NCBI GenBank assembly: GCA_900551885.1
Contig: URXS01000080.1
Coordinates: forward strand, 1 to 8,774
Length of the DNA: 8,774 nucleotides
Origin: an uncultured Oscillibacter sp.
GTDB taxonomy: Bacteria; Bacillota; Clostridia; Oscillospirales; Oscillospiraceae
Reading direction: 5' to 3'
In this document: positions 1 to 5,599 of the stretch, one piece after another
Position numbering within the stretch: position 1 is the stretch's first letter
Layout: every line of letters starts with the position of its first letter
Position numbers and translations under genes: made by a program
Notes under the pieces: model-generated
What the model was told of the DNA's origin: nothing
The model's database searches: none
What the model saw: the letters and a program-made list of their open reading frames with translations, nothing else

Positions 1-1
1 G

Positions 2-712
2 GAAGAGCACCGTTTTGAGGCCGCGCCGGCAGAGGAACCGGCGGTGACGGAGGCGTCGGCTCAGGAAGCACCCGTGGAGGAGGTCCCTGTTGAGGCGGCC
101 CCTGTCCAGGAAGCGCCTGCGGAGGAGGCCTCTGCTGCGGTGGCGCCCGTGCAGGAGACTGTGACGGAGTCCGCACCCATTCAGGAGGTTCCCGCTGAGG
201 AGGCCGCCCCGGTGGAGACCACCCCTGTTCAGGAGGTACCGGCAGAGGCTCCCGTTGAGGAGGTCCCCGCCGCGCAGGCCAAGAAGACGGCCCGGAAGAC
301 CACAACCAGAAAGACAACCAAGAAGGAGACAGCCAAGAAGGCCGTCTCCAGGAAGACGTCCAAAAAGGTGGCGGCTTCCGCGGAGAAGGCGGAGGAGACC
401 CCTGCTGCCAAGGAGGAGGCTTCCGCTGGAGAAGAGATTCCCAAGGCTTTGACGGTCAAGGGAGAGGCTGCCCTGGCTGTGAAAAAGGAGACTCCCAAAG
501 CCCTGACGGTGAAAAAGGAGGGCAGCAAAGCCCTGACCATTCAGGAGGAGAAAGCTCCTGCAACCAAGGAGGAAGCGCCCGCCGCGGAGATGCCCGCGGA
601 GAAGGCGTCCGCTAAGAAACCCGCGAAAAAGCCCGCTGCCAAGAAAGCCGCGGCGAAGAAAGAGACCAGCCAGAAGAAAGGGGCCGCCGGAAAAGACGAG
701 AAGGCGGAGTAA
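2..712 (+). CDS. C-terminal part of a protein with acidic Ala/Pro/Glu repeats and a lysine-rich histone-H1-like tail (5' end outside window)
   Basis: The frame is open from base 2 with no stop before TAA at 710-712, so the gene begins outside the window. The first internal GTG (44) has no convincing ribosome site and is probably not the start. All 236 visible residues are low complexity. First come imperfect repeats of the type APVQEVPAEE, then a strongly basic stretch (KKTARKTTTRKTTKKETAKK, about 281-340), then three KALTVK-like repeats, and finally an Ala/Lys tail (about 608-709). No folded domain, membrane segment or signal peptide is visible. The tail resembles histone H1 and AlgP-like nucleic-acid- or polyanion-binding tails. 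The gene lies 8 bases upstream of glgP and probably shares its transcript. I infer that the missing N-terminus could be a glycogen enzyme such as GlgA or GlgB, but nothing visible proves it. Confidence 0.8.
   Translation, partial: EEHRFEAAPAEEPAVTEASAQEAPVEEVPVEAAPVQEAPAEEASAAVAPVQETVTESAPIQEVPAEEAAPVETTPVQEVPAEAPVEEVPAAQAKKTARKTTTRKTTKKETAKKAVSRKTSKKVAASAEKAEETPAAKEEASAGEEIPKALTVKGEAALAVKKETPKALTVKKEGSKALTIQEEKAPATKEEAPAAEMPAEKASAKKPAKKPAAKKAAAKKETSQKKGAAGKDEKAE
65..277 (+). repeat. Imperfect acidic Glu/Ala/Pro/Val repeats in coding sequence
   Basis: About seven degenerate units of 8-11 residues, typified by PVQEVPAEE, PVEEVPAAQ and PIQEVPAEE, follow one another. At DNA level they give repeated CAGGAGGT, GAGGAGGT and GAGGAGGC words. 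The region should be disordered and acidic, which contrasts with the basic tail that follows. Confidence 0.75.
440..550 (+). repeat. KALTVK-type peptide repeats in coding sequence
   Basis: Three clear copies are visible: IPKALTVKGE, TPKALTVKKE and SKALTIQEE. A degenerate ALAVKKE copy sits between the first and second. The spacing is about 12-18 residues. They lie between two lysine-rich regions of the partial protein. The function is unknown. Confidence 0.7.
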
Positions 713-720
713 GAGAATTC

Positions 721-3147
721 ATGAAGAAATTTACCACACGTGCACTGGAAGAGGAACTGTCTGCCAAGCTGATGCTGCACTTTGGCAAGACGGCGGAGGA
801 GGCGCTCCCCAGCGAGATGATGCGTGCCTGCGCGCTGGCGCTGCGGGATGTGATGGCGCTGCGGGAGGTTGAGACCCGCAAAAAGACCCGGAAGGAACAG
901 AAAAAGCAGGTTCACTACCTGTCTCTGGAATTCCTGATGGGCCGCAGTCTGATGAAGAATGCCTACAACCTGGGGATTCTGCCCCAGCTCCGGCAGGCGC
1001 TGGAGAATTTGGGCTTCAAGGCGGCGGATATCTTTGAGATCGAGCCCGACGCGGCACTGGGCAACGGCGGCCTGGGCCGTCTGGCTGCCTGCTATCTGGA
1101 CTCCATGACGACCCTGGAGATTCCCGCCACCGGCTACTCCATCTGCTATGAGCTGGGTATCTTCAAGCAGAAGATCGTGGAGGGCCAGCAGGTGGAGCTG
1201 CCGGACAACTGGAAGGACCTGGGCTCCGCCTGGCTGATGCCCAAGCCCGCCGAGACCCAGGAGGTCCGCTTCGGCGGCACGGTGCGGGAGTTCTGGGACA
1301 ACGGCCACCTGCACATCGTCAACGAGGATGCCACCGTGGTCCAGGCAGTGCCCTGCGACATGGAGATCGCCGGCTACGGCACGGATCACGTCAACGTCCT
1401 GCGGCTGTGGGACGCCCGGTCCACAAAACCCATGGACATGTCCCTGTTCTCCCGGGGCGAGTACCTGAAGGCCGCCGAGGAGGAGGCCATGGCGGAGACC
1501 ATCGCCAAGGTCCTCTACCCGGAGGACAATCACCTGGAGGGCAAGTCCCTGCGGCTGAAGCAGCAGTACTTCTTCGTGTCCGCCACCATGCAGTCCATCG
1601 TGGCCAAGCACCTGGAGACCTGCGGCACCCTGAAGAACTTCCACGAGAAGAACGTCATCCAGATCAACGATACCCATCCGGCCCTGGTGATCCCGGAGCT
1701 GATGCGCCTGTTTATGGACGACGCCGGCATGGATTGGGATGAGGCCTGGAACATCACCACCCAGTCCGTGGCCTACACCAACCACACCGTTCTGGCAGAG
1801 GCCCTGGAGCGCTGGCCCCAGAACCTCTTTGAGCACTTCCTGCCCCGGATCTGGCAGATCACCATGGAGATTGCCCGCCGCTGGCAGGAGAAGGTGGAGA
1901 ATTTCTACCACGATCCGCAAAAGACGGAGAAAATGGCCATTATCTGGGGCGGCGAGGTCCGCATGGCCAACCTGTGCATTGCCGGCGGCATGGCTGTCAA
2001 CGGCGTCAGCGCCCTCCACTCGGAGATCCTGCGGAAGGATGTGTTCCGGGACGCCTGCGGCATGGAACCCTGGAAGTTCAAAAGTGTCACCAATGGCGTG
2101 GATCACCGCCGCTGGCTCAGTGAGATCAATCCCCGCCTGGATGCACTGATTCAGGAGCTGGCCGGCGGAGACGAGTATCTGCTGCATCCCCAGGCCCTGG
2201 AAAAGCTGGACGCCTACGCCGACGATCAGACAGTCCTGGACCGGCTGGCCGAGATCAAGCTGGCCAACAAGCAGGAGTTCGCCCAGTACGCCAAGCGGAC
2301 CCGGGGCGTGATTCTGAACCCGGACTCCATCTTTGACGTGCAGGTGAAGCGACTTCACGAGTACAAGCGGCAGCTTTTGAACGTGCTGCACATCATCGCC
2401 TTGTACCAGCGGCTGCAGGATGATCCCAACGCCATTACCCAGCCCCACACCTTCCTCTTCGGCGCCAAGGCGGCGCCGGGCTACGCCGTGGCCAAGCGGA
2501 TCATCCATCTGATCAACTCCCTGGCCGACCAGATCGACCACGATCCCATCTGCAAGGATAAGCTGCAGGTGGTGTTCCTGGAGAACTACCGGGTCTCCCT
2601 GGCGGAGAAGCTGATGCCCGCCAGCGAGGTCAGCCAGCAGATTTCCACCGCCGGCAAGGAGGCCAGCGGCACCGGCAACATGAAGTTCATGATGAACGGC
2701 GCCCTGACCATCGGTACGCTGGACGGCGCCAATGTGGAGATGCACCAGCGGCTGGGGGACGAGAACATGTTCTTGTTCGGCCTGCACTCCGACGAGGTGG
2801 AGCAGCTCAAGCGGGAGGGCTACGTGCCCCAGCGGCTGTACAACCGCTCCCCGGTGATCAAACGCTGCCTGGACGCCCTGCGCAACGGATTCCGGGACGG
2901 CGTGCGCTACGACGACCTCTACCAGCGGCTGCTGTTTGGCGCCGGCGGAAGCCCGGCGGACGAGTACCTGCTGCTGGCGGATTTCGACAGCTACTGCCAG
3001 GCCTCCGACCGGGTGGTGCAGACCTATGCCGACCCCGTCCAGTGGAACCGCATGAGCCTCCACAATATTGCCCGCAGCGGCGTCTTTGCCGCCGACCGGG
3101 CCGTGGCGGAGTACGCGGACCACATCTGGCACGTACCTCACAAGTAA
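721..3147 (+). CDS. glgP: Glycogen/alpha-glucan phosphorylase
   Basis: This enzyme splits terminal alpha-1,4-linked glucose from glycogen or maltodextrin with phosphate, giving glucose-1-phosphate in the cytoplasm. It needs pyridoxal phosphate. The 808 residues match the usual bacterial length, about 800-815. Visible family signatures are HYLSLEFLMGR (65-75), GNGGLGRLAACYLDSM (114-129), INDTHPALVIPELMR (315-329), the phosphate-site segment VKRLHEYKRQ (542-551), and the cofactor segment EASGTGNMKFMMNGALTIGT (647-666), in which Lys655 should carry PLP. The ATG is preceded by GGAG (706-709), which ends at the stop codon of the upstream gene (TAA 710-712) with an 8-base gap between the genes, so translational coupling is likely. 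No eukaryotic-type N-terminal phosphorylation segment is evident. No catalytic motif appears missing. It forms an operon with the upstream low-complexity gene, and no separate promoter is visible. Confidence 0.97.
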   Translation: MKKFTTRALEEELSAKLMLHFGKTAEEALPSEMMRACALALRDVMALREVETRKKTRKEQKKQVHYLSLEFLMGRSLMKNAYNLGILPQLRQALENLGFKAADIFEIEPDAALGNGGLGRLAACYLDSMTTLEIPATGYSICYELGIFKQKIVEGQQVELPDNWKDLGSAWLMPKPAETQEVRFGGTVREFWDNGHLHIVNEDATVVQAVPCDMEIAGYGTDHVNVLRLWDARSTKPMDMSLFSRGEYLKAAEEEAMAETIAKVLYPEDNHLEGKSLRLKQQYFFVSATMQSIVAKHLETCGTLKNFHEKNVIQINDTHPALVIPELMRLFMDDAGMDWDEAWNITTQSVAYTNHTVLAEALERWPQNLFEHFLPRIWQITMEIARRWQEKVENFYHDPQKTEKMAIIWGGEVRMANLCIAGGMAVNGVSALHSEILRKDVFRDACGMEPWKFKSVTNGVDHRRWLSEINPRLDALIQELAGGDEYLLHPQALEKLDAYADDQTVLDRLAEIKLANKQEFAQYAKRTRGVILNPDSIFDVQVKRLHEYKRQLLNVLHIIALYQRLQDDPNAITQPHTFLFGAKAAPGYAVAKRIIHLINSLADQIDHDPICKDKLQVVFLENYRVSLAEKLMPASEVSQQISTAGKEASGTGNMKFMMNGALTIGTLDGANVEMHQRLGDENMFLFGLHSDEVEQLKREGYVPQRLYNRSPVIKRCLDALRNGFRDGVRYDDLYQRLLFGAGGSPADEYLLLADFDSYCQASDRVVQTYADPVQWNRMSLHNIARSGVFAADRAVAEYADHIWHVPHK

Positions 3148-3155
3148 AAGAACGC

Positions 3156-3183
3156 GGCGGAGCCGGAATTTTCCGGCTCCGCC
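3156..3183. terminator. GC-rich hairpin just after glgP
   Basis: Perfect inverted repeat with arms GGCGGAGCCGGAA (3156-3168) and TTCCGGCTCCGCC (3171-3183), starting 8 bases after the glgP stop. On the plus strand it is followed by GAAAAAATA, with no T-tract. On the minus strand it is followed by GCGTTCTTTTAC. It probably ends or stabilises the glgP transcript, but it is not a textbook plus-strand intrinsic terminator. Confidence 0.6.
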
Positions 3184-3189
3184 GAAAAA

Positions 3190-3230
3190 ATATCCCCCGG
3201 CCCGGGATTTTTCCCGAAGCCGGGGGATAT
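3190..3230 (-). terminator. Second hairpin, T-tract on the minus strand
   Basis: Outer arms ATATCCCCCGG (3190-3200) and CCGGGGGATAT (3220-3230) enclose an inner stem CGGGA (3203-3207) / TCCCG (3212-3216). Read on the minus strand, the stem is followed by TTTTTTC (complement of 3184-3190), the form of an intrinsic terminator for leftward transcription. It could shield glgP from antisense read-through. Confidence 0.55.
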
Positions 3231-3285
3231 TCCATGTAGAAAGGACTTCCCACTCTGGAACAAACTAGGTGGGACAAGTTAACGG

Positions 3286-3630
3286 ATGCGGAGTTCTGCC
3301 GATTCACAATCAACTGAGTGGGGGGGGGAGGACAGCCTGTTGGCAGAGGATGCGGCCGGCAATCAGGTCCATATCACCCTGGCAAATATAGGCCCGGTCA
3401 CAAAAGAAAACGGGCGCCTGTTTCTCCACGCCAACGGGGAGAAGATCGATATTACCGATGAACTGGTGGAAACAGGAAGCTATCACGATACGTATGAAAT
3501 GACGGTGGGCCGTGAGGACGGCAGCGAGGAACCCCGCACGGTCACCATCACGGTCACCGGCAATCTGGAGGCCTGGACCGTAACCCAGGACAACGGAGAC
3601 GGCACTGCCGCCACTACCATCAGCGGCTGA
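3286..3630 (+). CDS. Short hypothetical protein, possibly a remnant of a larger gene
   Basis: I do not recognise this gene. The 114-residue frame has moderately biased, plausible coding usage and reads as a beta-rich, Thr/Val-rich segment (for example RTVTITVTGNLEAWTVTQDN). There is no signal peptide, membrane segment or catalytic motif. The ATG at 3286 has no ribosome site. A TTG at 3340 follows GGAGGA (3327-3332) at 7 bases and would give 97 residues, but that site is partly made by a nine-G run (3320-3328). The frame stays open after the TGA at 3628-3630 and continues NGNTVSLGGANS, as if a nonsense mutation had cut a longer protein. The opposite frame (3310-3714) looks less protein-like. 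I favour a decayed fragment of a secreted or surface protein, with low certainty. Confidence 0.4.
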   Translation: MRSSADSQSTEWGGEDSLLAEDAAGNQVHITLANIGPVTKENGRLFLHANGEKIDITDELVETGSYHDTYEMTVGREDGSEEPRTVTITVTGNLEAWTVTQDNGDGTAATTISG

Positions 3631-3712
3631 AATGGAAACACGGTGAGCCTGGGCGGCGCCAATTCGACACTTCGGCGAAGAAGTCCTGCGTGTGTGGTGG
3701 CTGAAAAACCGC

Positions 3713-3750
3713 AAAGCGCGGATAGGAAAGTGATTTCCTGTCCGCGCTTT
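3713..3750. terminator. Bidirectional terminator at the end of the XRE gene
   Basis: A 17-bp stem: AAAGCGCGGATAGGAAA (3713-3729), loop GTGA, TTTCCTGTCCGCGCTTT (3734-3750). There is one imperfect pair, which is G-U in plus-strand RNA. On the minus strand it is followed by GCGGTTTTTCAG, so it ends the XRE transcript. On the plus strand it is followed by ACCGTTCTTTTG, so it could also stop rightward transcripts. The right arm overlaps the first two bases of the XRE stop codon (3749-3751). Confidence 0.8.
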
Positions 3751-3964
3751 ACCGTTCTTTTGTCAGCCCCAAAAGATAATCTGTGCTGACGCCGTAATAC
3801 TTGCTCAGTGTGATCAGATGGTGGATGGGCAATTCGTTGGCGCCCCGCTCATAGCGGGCGTACATCGTCTGCGAAGTTCCCAGCACCTGGGCGATCTGCG
3901 TCTGCGTTTTATCGGCGTCTTCCCGCAGATCCCGAAGGATCCGCACGTAGTCCATATCGCTCAT
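3749..3964 (-). CDS. Small XRE/Cro-CI-type helix-turn-helix regulator
   Basis: A 71-residue protein that is essentially one HTH_3 domain. The DNA-binding unit spans about residues 20-41, with helix TQIAQVLG and the recognition helix starting at SQTMYARYERG. The C-terminal YYGVSTDYLLGLT is the usual end of such domains. There is no sensor, peptidase or dimerisation extension, so it resembles single-domain phage-type or chromosomal repressors. The ATG (complement of 3962-3964) is preceded by GGGGGAG (complement of 3970-3976) at 5 bases, a strong ribosome site. It is divergent from the helicase gene across a 329-base AT-rich region containing a TCACAA/TTGTGA palindrome and further CACAA words, which are candidate operators. 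It most likely represses itself and perhaps a neighbour; no specific target is proven. Confidence 0.9.
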   Translation of the reverse strand: MSDMDYVRILRDLREDADKTQTQIAQVLGTSQTMYARYERGANELPIHHLITLSKYYGVSTDYLLGLTKER

Positions 3965-4004
3965 CTGTTCTCCCCCAAATCCCCATAAATTTGTCCCTCG
4001 ACTA

Positions 4005-4034
4005 ATTTAACACAAAATACCCATCTGGAATCAA
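4005..4034 (-). promoter_or_regulatory. Candidate promoter of the XRE gene
   Basis: On the minus strand, TTGATT (complement of 4029-4034) and TTAAAT (complement of 4005-4010) are separated by 18 bases. CACAA words (4011-4015 and 4035-4039, 24 bases apart) abut both boxes. The boxes are only partial matches to consensus, so the placement is tentative. Confidence 0.35.
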
Positions 4035-4101
4035 CACAATACAGAATTTTACTACAAAAAATAGAAAAAAGGGAGAAAAATCAGGAAGATTTTGGTTATT
4101 A

Positions 4102-4118
4102 TCACAAAAATGTTGTGA
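4102..4118. promoter_or_regulatory. TCACAA-N5-TTGTGA inverted repeat, candidate operator
   Basis: Perfect 6-base arms (4102-4107 and 4113-4118) around AAATG. Skipping one mismatch, two further flanking bases also pair. It lies between the divergent XRE and helicase genes, 64 bases upstream of the helicase -35 box. Its size suits a dimeric HTH regulator, and the adjacent XRE protein is the obvious candidate. This is inferred from position only. Confidence 0.4.
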
Positions 4119-4181
4119 AAAATTTGCGTAGTGTATGGCGGAAGATTGCAAAGAACCCAGGCAATCAACGACAAAGAGAGC

Positions 4182-4210
4182 TTTACAAGAGAAAAGATAC
4201 CGGATATAAT
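4182..4210 (+). promoter_or_regulatory. Promoter of the DEAD-box helicase gene
   Basis: TTTACA (4182-4187), 17-base spacer, TATAAT (4205-4210): a near-perfect housekeeping sigma-A promoter. Transcription should start near 4217, giving a leader of about 77 nt before the ATG at 4294. Confidence 0.8.
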
Positions 4211-4232
4211 AATATCTGTATTGACTTTTATA

Positions 4233-4260
4233 CCGGAAATGGCCTTTTTGGCCTCTCCGG
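4233..4260 (+). promoter_or_regulatory. Hairpin in the helicase mRNA leader
   Basis: Nested inverted repeats: CCGG (4233-4236) with CCGG (4257-4260), and GGCC (4241-4244) with GGCC (4250-4253), enclosing a T5 loop. No T-tract follows, so it is not a terminator. It lies about 33 bases upstream of the start codon. It may affect mRNA stability or temperature-dependent translation, but this is unproven. Confidence 0.45.
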
Positions 4261-4293
4261 CTGTACTAAGGAGAAAACGAGGAAAAGAGAACT

Positions 4294-5451
4294 ATGGAAT
4301 ATACACAAGGCGTCCGGTTCGACAGCCTTTCCCTGTCGCCGGAAATCATGCGGGCCATTGCCAAGCGGGGGATTGAAGTTTCCACCCCGGTCCAGGCGGG
4401 CTGTATCCCTCCCATGATGGATTGGCAGGATGTGATCGCCAAGGCCCCCACCGGCACCGGCAAGACCTTTGCCTATGGCATCCCAATTGTGGAACATATC
4501 GACCCGGAGGACGAGAGCGTCCAGGCGGTGATCCTGGCACCCACCCGGGAATTGGCTATTCAGATCACCGATGAAATGCGAGATCTGGCGGAGTTCAAGC
4601 CCGGCGTCCGCACGGTTTGCCTGTACGGCGGGCAGCCCATCGGCAAGCAGATCGACACACTGAAAAAACGTCCTCAGATCGTGGTGGCCACGCCGGGGCG
4701 GCTTTCCGACCACATGAAGCGCCGTACCGTCCGGGTGGATACCACCAAGACCGTGGTACTGGACGAGGCGGACCGAATGTTGGACATGGGCTTCATCCAC
4801 GATGTGACCCGGCTGCTGGACCGGATGGACAAGCGGAAGAACCTGGGGCTCTTCTCCGCCACGATCTCCCGGGAGGTCATGGACATTGCCTGGGTCTATC
4901 AGCGGGACGCGGCGGAGGTCACCGTCCGGGAGGACGAGCAGAACAAGCCCGATATCAAGCAGTTCCGCATGGAGGTCCCTCAGAACGAGAAGGCTGACGC
5001 CATTGCCCACATCCTGGAGGAGACCGGTTTTGACCGCTGCATGGCTTTCTGTAACACCAAGGGCTCCACGGAGCGGATTGCAAAGTTTTTGCAGATGCTG
5101 GGCGTGGACGCCGAGTGCATTCACGGCGACATCCCCCAGAAGCGGCGGGAGCAGGTGATGGACCGGTTCCGCCAGGGGAAACTGCGGGTCTTTGTCTCCA
5201 CCGACGTGGCGGCCCGGGGCATTGACGTGGACGATGTGGACATTGTGTTCAACTGTGATGTGCCCGATGAGAACCAGGACTATGTCCATCGGATCGGCCG
5301 TACCGGACGGGCCAAACGGCAGGGCGTGGCGGTGACCTTCATCTCCGACTACCCCTCTAAAATGCGGATCGACGACATCGCCCAGAAGACCCGCAACGAG
5401 ATTATACCGGTAAAATTTGGAGAGGACGGCAAACTGACCGTCGTGGAATGA
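4294..5451 (+). CDS. DEAD-box ATP-dependent RNA helicase
   Basis: An ATP-driven RNA duplex remodeller of the DEAD-box superfamily 2, expected to act in ribosome assembly, mRNA decay or cold adaptation. All core motifs are present: Q motif around Gln34, Walker A APTGTGKT (51-58), PTREL (83-87), GG (112-113), TPGR (133-136), DEAD (157-160), SAT (188-190), STDVAARGIDV (302-312) and HRIGRTGR (332-339). The 385 residues make up only the two RecA-like domains. The basic or DbpA-type C-terminal RNA-binding extension found in CshA/DeaD/DbpA is absent, so partner or substrate specificity cannot be deduced. Walker A has Pro where most members have Gln (AQTGTGKT). AGGA (4280-4283) lies 10 bases before the ATG. 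A stronger AAGGAG (4268-4273) is too distant. The gene is monocistronic, with its own promoter and terminator. I do not assign a symbol because several paralogues usually coexist. Confidence 0.96.
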   Translation: MEYTQGVRFDSLSLSPEIMRAIAKRGIEVSTPVQAGCIPPMMDWQDVIAKAPTGTGKTFAYGIPIVEHIDPEDESVQAVILAPTRELAIQITDEMRDLAEFKPGVRTVCLYGGQPIGKQIDTLKKRPQIVVATPGRLSDHMKRRTVRVDTTKTVVLDEADRMLDMGFIHDVTRLLDRMDKRKNLGLFSATISREVMDIAWVYQRDAAEVTVREDEQNKPDIKQFRMEVPQNEKADAIAHILEETGFDRCMAFCNTKGSTERIAKFLQMLGVDAECIHGDIPQKRREQVMDRFRQGKLRVFVSTDVAARGIDVDDVDIVFNCDVPDENQDYVHRIGRTGRAKRQGVAVTFISDYPSKMRIDDIAQKTRNEIIPVKFGEDGKLTVVE

Positions 5452-5460
5452 GAATGAACA

Positions 5461-5492
5461 GTGCCCGACTATGAATGGTCGGGCACCTTTTT
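5461..5492 (+). terminator. Intrinsic terminator of the helicase gene
   Basis: GTGCCCGAC (5461-5469), loop of 8, GTCGGGCAC (5478-5486), then CTTTTT (5487-5492). It starts 9 bases after the stop codon and is textbook in form. Confidence 0.92.
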
Positions 5493-5527
5493 GCGTTCAA
5501 TAGAGGATTTTATGAACAATTCCTGAA

Positions 5528-5552
5528 TTTTTGTTATTTTTTGTTACTTTTT
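5528..5552 (+). promoter_or_regulatory. Helically phased T-tracts upstream of a promoter (UP-like element)
   Basis: Three T-tracts, 5528-5532, 5537-5542 and 5548-5552, have centres about 10 bases apart, each in a TTTTTG context. They end 12 bases before the -35 box at 5565. This arrangement favours DNA bending or contact with the RNA polymerase alpha subunit. Confidence 0.45.
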
Positions 5553-5580
5553 GCCCGTAAACGCTTTACAAGGGCAAAAA
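5548..5580. promoter_or_regulatory. 33-bp dyad over the lipoprotein promoter, probable operator
   Basis: Outer arms TTTTTGCCC (5548-5556) and GGGCAAAAA (5572-5580) are perfect complements. Immediately inside them, GTAAA (5557-5561) and TTTAC (5565-5569) are also perfect complements around CGC. Only an AA (5570-5571) interrupts the symmetry. The dyad covers the whole -35 box and half the spacer. The core GTAAACGCTTTAC resembles LacI/CcpA-family sites, with 7 of the 10 informative positions of the catabolite-response consensus TGWNANCGNTNWCA matching. A repressor bound here would block RNA polymerase. The identity of the regulator is inference. Confidence 0.55.
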
Positions 5581-5593
5581 ACTTCTTTATAAT
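5565..5593 (+). promoter_or_regulatory. Promoter of the substrate-binding lipoprotein gene
   Basis: TTTACA (5565-5570), 17-base spacer, TATAAT (5588-5593). Transcription should start near 5600, leaving an untranslated leader of about 174 nt. The -35 region shares the ten bases GCTTTACAAG with the helicase promoter. Confidence 0.82.
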
Positions 5594-5599
5594 ACTTTT

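Noticed and set aside
541..3141. 866-codon open frame on the minus strand opposite glgP
   Set aside because: It is a shadow of GC-rich codon bias in glgP: the translation is low-complexity His/Leu/Gly/Val-rich with no recognisable domain, while the plus strand encodes a complete phosphorylase.
3249..3273. CCCAC/GTGGG inverted repeat after the glgP hairpins, considered as a mobile-element end
   Set aside because: Arms are only 5 bases with a 15-base gap, and there is no transposase, partner repeat or target duplication.
3310..3714. 134-codon minus-strand frame opposite the hypothetical gene
   Set aside because: Its translation is less protein-like than the plus frame and it runs into the bidirectional terminator.
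4115..4417. Plus-strand frames starting at 4115 or 4131
   Set aside because: They run across the helicase promoter and leader and overlap the helicase start in another frame.
4228..5289. 353-codon minus-strand frame opposite the helicase
   Set aside because: Antisense shadow of an unmistakable DEAD-box gene. It also runs through the plus-strand leader.
5548..5580. Considered as an intrinsic terminator
   Set aside because: On neither strand is the stem followed by a T-tract, and it overlaps a -35 box, so an operator is the better reading.
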